Positions 10,838 through 19,741 of a stretch of 64,000 bases of DNA are shown in pieces. Origin of the DNA: Mesorhizobium sp. WSM2240 (GTDB lineage: Bacteria; Pseudomonadota; Alphaproteobacteria; Rhizobiales; Rhizobiaceae). Where the stretch lies: positions 806,001-870,000 of the forward strand of contig NZ_CP159253.1 in NCBI RefSeq assembly GCF_040438645.1, read 5' to 3'. Position 1 is the stretch's first letter. Every line of letters starts with the position of its first letter. Both the position numbers and the translations under genes were made by a program. The notes beneath the pieces were generated by a model, which was not told the DNA's origin, did not search any database, and worked only from the letters and a program-made list of their open reading frames with translations.

Positions 10838-11107
10838 TTGCCCTTTAGAATTTTTTGTGGCGTCCTGGGGCTGGTCCTGTGCGCCAACGCTCTAACGGTC
10901 TACTTCATCTTACATTCCATCCGCGCGGCAACCTTCACAACGCTGGCTTGTGCGCTGTTTTTTCAGGTCGCCTATTTCGGAAGCGTGCTCTTGCTGGTCT
11001 GGCGGTCTGGCAACTCGGGCAGAGCTGGCCAAAAGGCTCGGCATTGCGGCAGTTGCGGGGAGGTTCGGCACGAATCGTCAGATCATAATAAAAAGGGTGA
11101 GGAATGA
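10838..11107 (+). CDS. syrA: SyrA-like exopolysaccharide-regulating membrane protein
   Basis: This 89-residue protein has two hydrophobic segments (about 5-25 and 32-55). It closely resembles the SyrA/ExoX-type family annotated as exopolysaccharide production repressor in rhizobia (opening MPFRIF, then ALTVYFILHSIRAA and LFFQVAYFGSVLLLVW). SyrA is an inner-membrane protein that modulates exopolysaccharide output. The start codon is TTG at 10838, well supported by GAGGAG 8 bp upstream. The polar tail after residue 58 contains a CGSC motif. Confidence 0.7.
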   Translation: MPFRIFCGVLGLVLCANALTVYFILHSIRAATFTTLACALFFQVAYFGSVLLLVWRSGNSGRAGQKARHCGSCGEVRHESSDHNKKGEE

Positions 11108-11501
11108 ATCCTCAGATGGACTCCCGCTTTGTCGACGCGTGGCATACCGCGGCTTCCCTTAAGGGGGCCATGACAAGATCATTGCTCAGTTTTACGCTAC
11201 TTTGGACGAAGCTTGAACACCGGGCTGATCGTTGAAGCGATACCGTGCTTGGCATGGTCGAGGCGACTGCATTCCGGTCGTTTCAATGCCGAGGGAGATG
11301 GATGTTTTCGGTCCCTTAGACATTGGTGGCCTATCGCAGCACGCCGGCTTCGGGTTGTTTCGTCTCGATGACGAACGAGGTGCTAGAAATATAACGGGCT
11401 CTTCTGGGACGTCGAAGAGCGCAGCTGGCCTCGAATCAAGCGCGGTATTAGGAGGACGTCCATAGCTGCTTTCAACCCAATCACGTATCGCTGGAGAGAC
11501 C
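11108..11501. other. Intergenic region upstream of acdS
   Basis: There is no convincing gene here. In Mesorhizobium loti acdS is NifA/RpoN dependent, so a promoter is expected. The best match, TGACAAGATCATTGCT at 11171-11186, has a good -12 box but a weak -24 box. No TGT-N10-ACA was found near it. Confidence 0.4.
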
Positions 11502-12515
11502 ATGCTGGGAAAATTCGAACGCTACCCGCTCACCTTTGGACCCACGCCTATCGAGAGGCTCGATCGCCTCGGCAAGCATCTAGGGGGAAAGGTGGAAATC
11601 TACGCCAAGCGCGAGGACTGCAACTCTGGTCTCGCCTTCGGCGGCAACAAGCTCCGCAAGCTCGAGTACATCGTCCCCGATGCGATCGCGTCGAATGCCG
11701 ATACGCTTGTGTCCATTGGCGGCGTGCAGTCCAACCACACGCGGATGGTCGCCGCGGTCGCCGCCAAGATTGGCATGAAATGCCTCCTGGTCCAGGAGAG
11801 CTGGGTACCACATGAGGATGCCGTCTATGACCGGGTCGGCAATATTCTCTTAAGTCGCATCATGGGAGCAGAGGTGCGCCTGGTCGACGAGGGCTTCGAT
11901 ATCAGCATCCGCCCCAGTTGGGAACAGGCGCTCGATGAGGTCAAGTCAAGGGGCGGCAGACCCTATGCAATACCAGCTGGAGCTTCCGTTCACAAATATG
12001 GCGGTCTCGGCTATGTGGGGTTCGCGGAGGAGGTGCGCGCGCAGGAGAAGCAGCTTGGGTTTGCTTTTGACTACATCGTGGTCTGCACGGTCACGGGTTC
12101 AACGCATGCCGGCATGCTCGTCGGGTTCGCCAAGGAAGGCCGACAGCGCACCGTGATCGGTATCGATGCTTCCGCCACCCCAGCCCAAACTAAGGCGCAG
12201 GTGCTAAACATTGCCCAGCATACTGCGAAGCTCGTGGATCTTGGCACGGAAATCGTCGAGGAGGACGTGGTGTTGTTGGAGGAGTACGCGGGCCCGAGTT
12301 ATGGTGTTCCGTCCGAGGAAACGAAGGCGGCCATCCGCCTGTGCGCGCGGCTCGAGGGTATGATTACTGATCCCGTCTACGAAGGCAAATCGATGCAAGC
12401 GATGGTCGACCTGGTTCAGAAAGGCTTCTTTCCAGAGGGATCGAGGGTCCTTTACGCGCACCTCGGCGGGGCGCCGGCGATCAACGGCTACAGCTACACC
12501 TTTCGTAACGGCTGA
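11502..12515 (+). CDS. acdS: 1-aminocyclopropane-1-carboxylate deaminase
   Basis: This PLP enzyme cleaves the ethylene precursor ACC to alpha-ketobutyrate and ammonia, which lowers host ethylene and favours nodulation. The 337-residue protein shows the PLP lysine K50 in [11 protein letters not shown]. It has [11 protein letters not shown] for substrate and cofactor contacts, and DPVYEGKSM near the C-terminus with the Tyr-Glu pair that separates true ACC deaminases from D-cysteine desulfhydrases. It starts at the ATG after GGAGAGACC. It stands alone between syrA and the que genes. Confidence 0.96.
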   Translation: MLGKFERYPLTFGPTPIERLDRLGKHLGGKVEIYAKREDCNSGLAFGGNKLRKLEYIVPDAIASNADTLVSIGGVQSNHTRMVAAVAAKIGMKCLLVQESWVPHEDAVYDRVGNILLSRIMGAEVRLVDEGFDISIRPSWEQALDEVKSRGGRPYAIPAGASVHKYGGLGYVGFAEEVRAQEKQLGFAFDYIVVCTVTGSTHAGMLVGFAKEGRQRTVIGIDASATPAQTKAQVLNIAQHTAKLVDLGTEIVEEDVVLLEEYAGPSYGVPSEETKAAIRLCARLEGMITDPVYEGKSMQAMVDLVQKGFFPEGSRVLYAHLGGAPAINGYSYTFRNG

Positions 12516-12697
12516 CGCTCGACAGATTGCAACGTCCCTGCCGTGCCGGCGATGCGCTCGAGATTCGGGTGAGTGGAATTTTCGCAGATCGACGGTGGAA
12601 AGGACTCCAGCAGCTGCCGTCGGATATACGTCAACTCACGCTCTTTCCGGTGGGCGAGGTGAAGCGGTCACTTGCTCAATCAGAGGCAATTTAATCC

Positions 12698-13333
12698 ATG
12701 TCATACGCGGTCAAGGAGATATTCTACACGCTTCAAGGTGAAGGGCGTAATGCTGGGCGGGCTGCCGTATTCTGTCGTTTCGCTGGATGTAACTTATGGT
12801 CGGGGCGTGAAGCTGACCGCGCTACGGCAATCTGCAGGTTTTGCGACACCGATTTTGTTGGTATGGACGGCGCCGGCGGCGGACGCTTTGCGACCGCGCG
12901 GGAGCTTGCATCTGCCGTTGAGCAGGCTTGGCATGGGGCCGGGGCAGGGGAGCGTCTAGTCGTCCTCACTGGAGGGGAACCGCTTCTGCAGGTAGACGAA
13001 GACCTCATAAAAGCTCTACACGACGTGGCATTCGAAATCGCTGTGGAGACCAACGGTACCATTCACCCGCCGACTGGCATCACCTGGCTTTGTGTCAGTC
13101 CGAAGGCCGGCGCACCGCTCGCAGTCACGGTCGGGGACGAACTTAAGCTTGTCTATCCTCAGCCTGGTGCGGAGCCCGAGCTTTTTGAAGGCCTCGCATT
13201 CAAGCACCTTTTACTTCAGCCGATGGACGGGCCCGAACGCGAGGCGAATACGGCGGCCGCCGTCGCCTATTGCCTTGCCAACCCACGCTGGCGACTGACT
13301 CTTCAAACTCACAAATTTCTTGGGATCCCATGA
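12698..13333 (+). CDS. queE: 7-carboxy-7-deazaguanine synthase QueE
   Basis: This radical SAM enzyme converts 6-carboxytetrahydropterin to 7-carboxy-7-deazaguanine in the preQ0/queuosine pathway. It has 211 residues. The [4Fe-4S] cysteines are C31, C46 and C49, in the CX14CX2C spacing of proteobacterial QueE rather than the usual CX3CX2C. GGEPLLQ and ETNGT motifs are present. Its stop overlaps the queD start as ATGA. The gene order queE-queD-queC covers three consecutive pathway steps; folE is not in the window. Confidence 0.94.
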   Translation: MSYAVKEIFYTLQGEGRNAGRAAVFCRFAGCNLWSGREADRATAICRFCDTDFVGMDGAGGGRFATARELASAVEQAWHGAGAGERLVVLTGGEPLLQVDEDLIKALHDVAFEIAVETNGTIHPPTGITWLCVSPKAGAPLAVTVGDELKLVYPQPGAEPELFEGLAFKHLLLQPMDGPEREANTAAAVAYCLANPRWRLTLQTHKFLGIP

Positions 13334-13683
13334 AAATTACACAAGCTTTCACGTTCGAGGCAGCACACCGCCTTCCGCGGGTGCCGGAAACCCATCGCTG
13401 CCATCGAATGCATGGCCACTCGTACCGTGTGGAACTTCGTCTCGAGGGGCCAGTGGATCCGGAGACGGGCTTTGTTGTCGATTTTTTTGACGTGGAAGCT
13501 GCTTTCGGCCCCCTTTTGCAGCGTCTGGACCATCACTGTCTGAATGACATCGAGGGCCTCGAAAATCCCACCGCCGAAAATATCGCAATCTGGCTCTGGG
13601 ACCGAATCAAGCCGATCCTGCCGCAAATTGCGTCGGTGACAGTCTACGAGACCCCCCAATGCTGGGCTGAATATGAAGGGTGA
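13330..13683 (+). CDS. queD: 6-carboxytetrahydropterin synthase QueD
   Basis: QueD turns dihydroneopterin triphosphate into 6-carboxy-5,6,7,8-tetrahydropterin. The 117-residue protein has the zinc histidines H13 (FEAAHRL), H28 and H30 (HRMHGHSY), and the catalytic cysteine C24. The ATG at 13330 overlaps queE by 4 bp. A longer frame from 13270 would run back into queE and is rejected. Confidence 0.95.
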   Translation: MKITQAFTFEAAHRLPRVPETHRCHRMHGHSYRVELRLEGPVDPETGFVVDFFDVEAAFGPLLQRLDHHCLNDIEGLENPTAENIAIWLWDRIKPILPQIASVTVYETPQCWAEYEG

Positions 13684-13687
13684 GACG

Positions 13688-14455
13688 ATGCTCCAGGATT
13701 CGGAGACTGCGCTCGTTCTCTTCTCCGGCGGCCAAGATTCAACCACCTGCTTGGCTTGGGCTCTCGACAAATTCGAGCGCGTCGAGACGATCGGCTTTGA
13801 CTACGGGCAGCGGCATCGGATCGAACTTGAGGTTCGGCCGCGTGTGCTCGATCGAATGCGGAGGGACTTTCCGGGTTGGAGCAGTCGACTCGGCGAGGAT
13901 CACCTCATCGACATAGCGGTGCTTGCGCAGGTGAGCGAAACTGCGCTTACCCGCGGTGTAGAGATCGCGATGCAGGAGAACGAACTCCCGAATACGTTCG
14001 TGCCTGGCCGCAATCTTCTCTTCTTAATCTTCGCTGCCGCGGTCGCGTATCGTCGGGGCGCGAAGCATCTGGTCGTCGGCGTCTGCGAGACGGATTACTC
14101 AGGCTACCCCGATTGCCGAGACGACACCATCAAGGCGATGCAACTCGCCTTGAACCTCGGGATGGAGACACGCTTTGTCATCCACACTCCGTTGATGTGG
14201 ATCGACAAGGCGCAGACCTGGGCGCTGGCGGAGCGCCTGGGGAGCGAGACACTTGTTCACCTCATCTGCGAGGAAACCCACACCTGCTACAAGGGCGACC
14301 GCAAGCACCGCCATGCCTGGGGTTTCGGTTGCGGAGACTGCCCAGCGTGCAAATTACGCGCTCGAGGATGGGAGCGATTCTGCTCCTCTCCAGCGAGCGC
14401 GCAGCGCAACCGATCCGCGCCTGTGCCGCCGTGCGCGCCGGCACGCTCAATCTGA
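13688..14455 (+). CDS. queC: 7-cyano-7-deazaguanine synthase QueC
   Basis: This ATP-dependent enzyme amidates and dehydrates 7-carboxy-7-deazaguanine to preQ0. The PP-loop SGGQDST is at residues 13-19 and the zinc site is in FGCGDCPAC near residue 220. The start at 13688 follows AAGGGTGAG, 4 bp after queD; an in-frame ATG at 13673 is also possible. The last 25 or so residues after ARGWERF are low-complexity and unlike the family, suggesting the 3' end has been rewritten by a small frameshift or fusion without touching the active site. Confidence 0.93.
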   Translation: MLQDSETALVLFSGGQDSTTCLAWALDKFERVETIGFDYGQRHRIELEVRPRVLDRMRRDFPGWSSRLGEDHLIDIAVLAQVSETALTRGVEIAMQENELPNTFVPGRNLLFLIFAAAVAYRRGAKHLVVGVCETDYSGYPDCRDDTIKAMQLALNLGMETRFVIHTPLMWIDKAQTWALAERLGSETLVHLICEETHTCYKGDRKHRHAWGFGCGDCPACKLRARGWERFCSSPASAQRNRSAPVPPCAPARSI

Positions 14456-15543
14456 CCAGCTGACGATCGAGGTCACCGCTGCAGCGAAGGATACAGTCCC
14501 TGGCGAATGGTTCGGCTGATGGAGACAGCCGAAGGCGGTCGCCCTCGCTGTCGCAAGATCGTCGGTCGTGCGTCCTGCCTTTGCTTTTCCGGCGGTCAAC
14601 CTTACGGCGTTCCTGGCGGGCTGCGGAACCATCGCCGGAGATTGGCACGAGCGGTCTCAATCGCGCCGAACGGCGCGCTTTTGTGTTCGCCGACGGATCG
14701 AGGCCCCTGTCTTCAGTTGGCAGCTTGCACTGGAGCGCGCCGAATGGCTGGAACATCGGACATCGCTCGACATCATTGCCTCGCGCGTCGACCTGACCCG
14801 TCGGGCCATTCTTCGCGGACTCTCTCAGGCGTGATGCAGCCGTATTCTGGTGTCCACGCCGGTGCGGATACGTCTTGCCAATCATGGCGAAGCAGGTGTC
14901 CTCATCGTCGGCGCCGCCGCCTTTCGATCTGACGGCGCTGCCATGCCCTGCAACGATCCTGCTTCGGTCGGCGGCGGCCAACATGTTCTGTCGCGGCGTG
15001 CCGACCAGCACGTCCAACTCGGTGGGTTCGGGCGTGAAGGTACTCAGCCCATCCCCCTCCATTTCGACGCAGTTGAAACACCGCCTCTGAGCTTTGGTAG
15101 AATGCCTCAACCGTCTGACGGCGCACGGGCGGTTGCCAAAGAGCCTCTCTCCGCCGGAAGCGCGTGGCCGACTGTTCGTCGGCGCTCGACGGTTCGCTTG
15201 CGCTTGCAAATGACAAACTCAGCAGGACGAGTGTTCAGACCTTTTATGTGGGTTGATGCTGACCAATGATGACACTGGTCAGTCCCATACGAACGGCAGC
15301 GCATCTTGATCGCCTTCGAATCCTGGGCTGCCTTTGCGTGCATACGGACCTAACTGTCTGCGATCTAGCGGAGATTTTGGGTCTGAGTCGCAAGCAAATG
15401 TGCGACACGTCCTGTTCAGCCGTGTCAGGTTAGAGACGGCATGTTCGAAAGCCGACGCTGAGGCGCGAGTATTCCATCGATGGGGCCACGCCGTTGCACA
15501 TTGTTTTCCCGTCTTTCAAGCAAAAACCGCAAAAAGTCTTTGA
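14456..15543. other. Long non-coding stretch downstream of queC
   Basis: About 1.1 kb has many short open frames on both strands, none with a recognisable domain, good ribosome-binding site or consistent codon use. It probably consists of decayed sequence. Near its end, TGT-N10-ACG at 15423-15438 is one base off a NifA site and lies about 105 bp upstream of the sigma-54 promoter at 15544. Confidence 0.5.
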
Positions 15544-15565
15544 TGGCACGTCGATTGCAACACTG
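15481..15565 (+). repeat. Promoter-containing repeat, copy 1
   Basis: About 85 bp is shared with 19657-19741. The core tttcccgtctttcaagcaa (15505-15523) is identical to 19681-19699 and is followed in both by A-rich sequence and ggcacgt. In this copy the segment carries a consensus -24/-12 promoter. The other copy has lost the -12 spacing. Confidence 0.7.
15544..15559 (+). promoter_or_regulatory. Sigma-54 promoter upstream of the radical SAM operon
   Basis: TGGCACG-TCGA-TTGCA matches the RpoN consensus at every conserved base. It is about 270 bp upstream of the radical SAM start at 15832, so a long leader is predicted. An imperfect NifA site (TGT-N10-ACG, 15423-15438) lies upstream at a suitable distance. 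This suggests NifA/RpoN expression during nitrogen fixation. Confidence 0.75.
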
Positions 15566-15831
15566 CAAAGGACCCGCGCGACCACGGCGGTCTCCTAGTT
15601 GTCCCCGCAGGAGTTCAGATGAAACTTCCTCGATTGGTCCAAATCGATTGCCATAGACGCTGCACAGTTGAGTGCGTTCCCGCCGCTTCGTCCATGTCGA
15701 CTGAGAGCCACCGAATCAAGACCGCTGATCGAAATTGCACTGCTTGCCCCAAGCACAAGTCTGCGATGTAGCGCGAACGCAACTCCTATCGCGCCTTGCA
15801 TTCCCACGAAAGCCAACGGAGTCCTAAAGAA

Positions 15832-17307
15832 ATGAACGTGCCGAGCTATTCCGAGGCCCTGGAACTTGCGATCGACCGCTCGTACGACATCAATTTGGAC
15901 ATGTTGAGGGCGCGAAATTTGCTCCTTGACACGTACAACGACTATCTCGTCGGCACATATCCTCCTCTCAAGGCAATGGGGGATCTCGATGCCAAGCGGC
16001 TGCTGGCTCGGGTTGCGTCGTCAGTCGACCTCTATTTCCACATTCCCTTCTGTAACCAGTATTGCACCTTTTGCCACTTCGGCAAGGAAATCAATCCGTC
16101 TCCATCCCGAGTGGAGCAATATTTAGCGGCGTTAAATAAAGAGATGATGTGGTCAGACGCGGCGCTTAAGGGCAAAGTTATTGAGACCGCCTTTTTTGGA
16201 GGTGGCACCCCATCATTTTTAACCAAGCCTCAACTAAAGACGCTTTTTAACATTATTAACCAGCGATTTGATTTATCAATGTCAGAAGTAAGTTTCGAAT
16301 TGCATCCCTCTCTTGTAAAGAATGTAGATGCTGCGGATCGCCTTTCGACAGTCCTTGAAGGTGGCGCAAATCGCTTCGTCCTCGGCGTTCAAACTCTAGA
16401 TCCGAAAATCTTGCGCATATTGAATCGCGGGCACGGCGTAGACGAGGTGACACAAATTGTAAAATTGCTAAATGAGATGGACGTCGGGAATCTATCCCTC
16501 GATCTTATGTACGGCCTGCCCGAGCAAACGTTCCGAAGCTGGTACGACTCACTTGTCGGCTTATTGGATATGGGAATAGAGAAGTTCAACATATTCCCGT
16601 TGATGTTTAAATCGACAGACCCCATCGCCCGCCAATTAGCCAGAGGACGATATCAATTCGCTGGTTCGAAGGAGCGGATGATAATGCATTTTATGGCGGA
16701 ACACATCCTCACCGCGCTCGGCTATCGGCACGGGCCGATTTTCTATTGGACTAAGAAGTTACAGCCGCACTCCGTTCAACAGTGCCGTAAATACGATTCC
16801 TGGAACGACAATAATCTTGTCCCGTTTGGGGTTAGCGGATTTGGCTACATGAGTCAGTGCCAGTTCTATAACGAAGCAAACTTGGATCGCTATCTATCCA
16901 GAGTTGAGGCGGGCGAAAAACCAGTTTGGAAAGGTGTAGTACTGTCGGAAGATGATCTAATGCGCAGAACAATAATGTTTGCCTTGCGAAGCAGCGGAGT
17001 GTTGCTATCTCGCTTCGAGCATGAATTTGGGATCTCCATAGAAAAGTACTTTGGCCGAGAGATTAACACCCTAGTGGAAGCGGGACTTGTCAGCATTTCA
17101 GAGGATGGCGTTCTTTCGTTAACTGCAGCCGGCATTATCAATTCGGGTGCTGTATCGCTGCTATTTTTTTCGGACAATGTGCTTGATCGGGTCGCGTACA
17201 ACGATAGCAGGATAACAGACAAACGAACTGACCTGATCGAAAAACACGATTACTCGCCCGCGGGAAGATACGGGTCAAGTGAAGAAATGCAAGCTGTCTT
17301 TCGGTGA
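15832..17307 (+). CDS. HemN/HemW-like radical SAM protein
   Basis: This 491-residue radical SAM enzyme is related to coproporphyrinogen III dehydrogenase (HemN/HemW group). The cluster motif CX3CX2C is C74, C78, C81 in HIPFCNQYCTFCHF, and GGGTPS is at 123-128. The C-terminal half has a HemN_C-like winged domain (RRTIMFALRSSGVLLSRF). It differs from housekeeping HemN and HemW in surrounding residues, and members of this group also act as methyltransferases or on other substrates. It starts at the ATG after AAAGAA. It is AT-richer than its neighbours, hinting at transfer. It overlaps or abuts the next gene and lies behind a sigma-54 promoter. Confidence 0.88.
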   Translation: MNVPSYSEALELAIDRSYDINLDMLRARNLLLDTYNDYLVGTYPPLKAMGDLDAKRLLARVASSVDLYFHIPFCNQYCTFCHFGKEINPSPSRVEQYLAALNKEMMWSDAALKGKVIETAFFGGGTPSFLTKPQLKTLFNIINQRFDLSMSEVSFELHPSLVKNVDAADRLSTVLEGGANRFVLGVQTLDPKILRILNRGHGVDEVTQIVKLLNEMDVGNLSLDLMYGLPEQTFRSWYDSLVGLLDMGIEKFNIFPLMFKSTDPIARQLARGRYQFAGSKERMIMHFMAEHILTALGYRHGPIFYWTKKLQPHSVQQCRKYDSWNDNNLVPFGVSGFGYMSQCQFYNEANLDRYLSRVEAGEKPVWKGVVLSEDDLMRRTIMFALRSSGVLLSRFEHEFGISIEKYFGREINTLVEAGLVSISEDGVLSLTAAGIINSGAVSLLFFSDNVLDRVAYNDSRITDKRTDLIEKHDYSPAGRYGSSEEMQAVFR

Positions 17308-17324
17308 AGTCTGGGGGCTCGTCA

Positions 17325-18518
17325 ATGGTCGCTAAGTCGCCCTTTTCTGTCCCGGACCAGACGTCCCATCGGGCGCAGGGGATTTTTTCTCATCTGACCG
17401 ACAGCATCGATTGCCGGCAGCGAATACGCCCGCTCGGGAATGTTAGCGATTTTGTCGCCGACCAACTCCCGCACCATATCGCGGAGATCAAAGGTAGTGA
17501 ACGGCCAGATGAAACGGTCAAGGCGCTTGGGCATAGCATTAACACGATGATAGCGGGAACGGACTGTGAGGCGCACCTACTGAATCTGTCGCAGTCCGAG
17601 TTTGGAGTGGCTAAGACAGACATCCAGTATCTCGTCAATTGTGCTTATCAGATGTCCGCGATTGCGGGCCTTCATCCCGTCGATGCCGAGTTAACGGTAG
17701 GAGAGCCGCTTAGGCGAATTGCACGCTTGAGCCGCCAGCGGCAGCCTAGCATTGATGTTCTCTCCTATGAAGATATGATCCTTACCAATCCGCTGGAGAG
17801 CGATCCACGAGTATATTGCCTCGGCTCAGCCGGCGTCGAGGAGCGAGATTTTTGTCTGGGTCATCAACTCATTGAGAGCGACTTACAGTCGGCAATGGAC
17901 GCTCTACTTGAATTGCGTGACGCGGTGGGCGCGGATGCGGACCAGTGTCTTGCGCTGTGCGTGAAGTCCCTGGAGTCGGCGAATTATGTACTGGAGCGCT
18001 TTTATGAACATTTATCGCCTGATCTATTCGGCGAGTTTCGCATGTTCTACGGAAAAAACCCTTACAAGGATAGGCTTGGCCCAAGCGGTCGTTTCTCTGC
18101 CCGGATCGTGGCGGTCTCGGTGCTACTGATCGGTGAAGAACTCTTCCACCAGAAACCACAATTTTATAGGGATGTGTATCGGCTGTCAGAGTACTATCCG
18201 CAGGCATGCATTCACGAGGTATTCCGCTGGTTGTCACCAGACAAGGGGAGCGCGCGGCTCCAGCCAAGCTGGCTGGAAGGGGCAGCGGACTTTCCCAAGC
18301 TTGCAACCATTTCGCCCGTCCTGGAGCGCCACGGCAGTGACATCAGAAACCTGCGAGCGGCCTGTGTTTGTGCGCTGGATCGGTTTACCCGGATGCACCG
18401 CAGGACGGCATTGAAATATACGATTGAACCGGGTCGTCCAATCGTCGGAGTTGAGGCGGCGGAGAGTGTTGAGGCGGTACTTTCACAGCGGCTTTTAACG
18501 GCAGTGCATCAAAGCTAA
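17325..18518 (+). CDS. Predicted IDO/PrnB-superfamily haem protein
   Basis: No close family name is obvious, but two features point to the indoleamine 2,3-dioxygenase/PrnB fold. A central FRMFYGKNPYKDRLGPSGRF resembles the substrate-loop region. Near the C-terminus FTRMHRRTALKYTI matches the proximal-haem region of human IDO (recalled as FRSYHLQIVTKYI), making H358 the likely haem ligand. Such enzymes open or rearrange indole rings or act in pyrrolnitrin synthesis. The protein has 397 residues from the ATG at 17325, which has GGGGG upstream. A GTG at 17304 overlapping the previous stop (GTGA) is the alternative. The substrate is unknown. Confidence 0.6.
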   Translation: MVAKSPFSVPDQTSHRAQGIFSHLTDSIDCRQRIRPLGNVSDFVADQLPHHIAEIKGSERPDETVKALGHSINTMIAGTDCEAHLLNLSQSEFGVAKTDIQYLVNCAYQMSAIAGLHPVDAELTVGEPLRRIARLSRQRQPSIDVLSYEDMILTNPLESDPRVYCLGSAGVEERDFCLGHQLIESDLQSAMDALLELRDAVGADADQCLALCVKSLESANYVLERFYEHLSPDLFGEFRMFYGKNPYKDRLGPSGRFSARIVAVSVLLIGEELFHQKPQFYRDVYRLSEYYPQACIHEVFRWLSPDKGSARLQPSWLEGAADFPKLATISPVLERHGSDIRNLRAACVCALDRFTRMHRRTALKYTIEPGRPIVGVEAAESVEAVLSQRLLTAVHQS

Positions 18519-18591
18519 CTGCGGTACCTGCCGAACTAAAAACGTATCATGATGCCACGGACAGCGTCCGAAACCAGAAAGGTGATGGTCG

Positions 18592-19080
18592 ATGTCTCAA
18601 GACGAAGTGATCTTTCGTCGGTTCGAGACAGGGGATGCCGATGATGTATGGCACCTGCACAGACGCGCATCTGAGACTGTTGGTGTGTGTGGTCCGCAAG
18701 GGGTGTGGGAGGATGATTTACGCAATGTCGGAAAGGTATACATTGCGTCAGGCGGAGATTTCGTAGTTGGGCATATTGGTCCCCAGCTCGTTGCTATGGG
18801 TGGATTGAAACCTGTTGACGATGATGTCGCAGAGCTGAAACGTATGCGGGTCCATCCCGCCTTTCAACGGCGAGGGCTTGGAAGGAGGATTCTTAGTGAA
18901 ATGGAATCGCGAGCCGTTGCTCTGGGATTCAAGTGGATAGCGCTTGACACGACTACCGTCCAAGTAGGGGCTCAAAGAGTTTATGAGACCGCTGGCTATA
19001 TTCGCTGCGCGGAAGGGATGTTGCACGGATATGCAGTGATCTTCTACAAGAAGCGGCTCACCGGCCAGGATGACTGTTGA
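18592..19080 (+). CDS. GNAT family N-acetyltransferase
   Basis: This 162-residue acetyltransferase has the acetyl-CoA pyrophosphate loop QRRGLGRR at residues 92-99, after the beta-4 strand ELKRMRVHP. The C-terminal YETAGY and GYAVIFYKK close the fold. AAAGGTG precedes the ATG. It follows the haem-protein gene by 73 bp on the same strand, so it is likely the third gene of the operon. The substrate is unknown; acetylation of the pathway product is a reasonable guess. Confidence 0.88.
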   Translation: MSQDEVIFRRFETGDADDVWHLHRRASETVGVCGPQGVWEDDLRNVGKVYIASGGDFVVGHIGPQLVAMGGLKPVDDDVAELKRMRVHPAFQRRGLGRRILSEMESRAVALGFKWIALDTTTVQVGAQRVYETAGYIRCAEGMLHGYAVIFYKKRLTGQDDC

Positions 19081-19460
19081 AATTCTGCCGAGAAGTGACC
19101 CGAGAGTTTCACCGAGAACCGACCCACCATTTGTACGTTTTGAGTTTCAGGTTGAGGTCAAGTTTTGGCACCATGTTTTTAGCTTCGTAGGCGGTGCTGT
19201 GTCTTTTGAGTAGCCGGCCGATCGTTACTGCGGTGATTTTGCTTTTATGCGCGCGACGAGCTCTTCGTCCGACAAAACTGTCGAACTGTCGAGGAAGTCG
19301 TCCCACTCGTGATCGAAAGACGAGCATGGGCGAGCATTTGTCTCAACTCGTCAATCCCATTGTCAGTGAGAGCGGTGATTGCCTCATTCGTGCCATCGTA
19401 GACGCTGATGATACCGCCCTAGGAGAGTTTGTCGTCGTTGCTGACGATCGCCTGAAGGAC

Positions 19461-19500
19461 CGAAGGAGCGAAGGAGCGAAGGAGCGAAGGAGCGAAGGAG
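19461..19500 (+). repeat. Five perfect copies of an 8-bp unit
   Basis: The octamer cgaaggag is repeated five times without interruption. Because eight is not a multiple of three, any reading frame across it would shift with copy number. No credible gene spans it. The surrounding 19081-19691 region holds no gene that I can support. Confidence 0.95.
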
Positions 19501-19656
19501 CTCAGGATCTTCTCCAAGCTTATTCGCGACGTGGTCTATGGTGAAGACGTAGGTGATGGTAGCCATCAGGCGGCCTTGGCCATCAAAGCAAAATCACCGC
19601 TACGGCACCGCTGGTCACCCTTCGACCTGGTTGGCGAGTTGCGTCAATCGCCCGGT

Positions 19657-19741
19657 GCGGAGCCATGCGGTGCACATGAGTTTCCCGTCTTTCAAGCAAG
19701 GCCCGAAAAAAAAGTTTTCGGTGGCACGTTCAGCATCGCTG
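19657..19741 (+). repeat. Promoter-like repeat, copy 2 (decayed)
   Basis: This segment is homologous to 15481-15565, with the identical core tttcccgtctttcaagcaa at 19681-19699. The ggcacgt is retained but the -12 element is out of register, so it is not a working RpoN promoter as read. It overlaps the 3' end of the HAD gene on the other strand, so the last 15 or so residues of that protein are encoded by this repeat. Confidence 0.7.

Noticed and set aside
11171..11186. Sigma-54 promoter of acdS
   Set aside because: The -12 box fits but the -24 box lacks the essential GG, and it is over 300 bp from the start. It is mentioned only as the best weak match.
13688..14455. QueC as QatC of a Qat defence system, given the QatD-like relic at 51948
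   Set aside because: It sits in a normal queE-queD-queC operon 38 kb away, with QueC active-site motifs and no qatA or qatB.
14262..15209. 315-codon minus-strand open frame
   Set aside because: It overlaps the end of queC, is rich in Arg and Ser, and has no domain or ribosome-binding site.
19721..19740. Sigma-54 promoter in the second promoter-like repeat
   Set aside because: ggcacgt is followed by a GC at the wrong distance (eight bases instead of ten).
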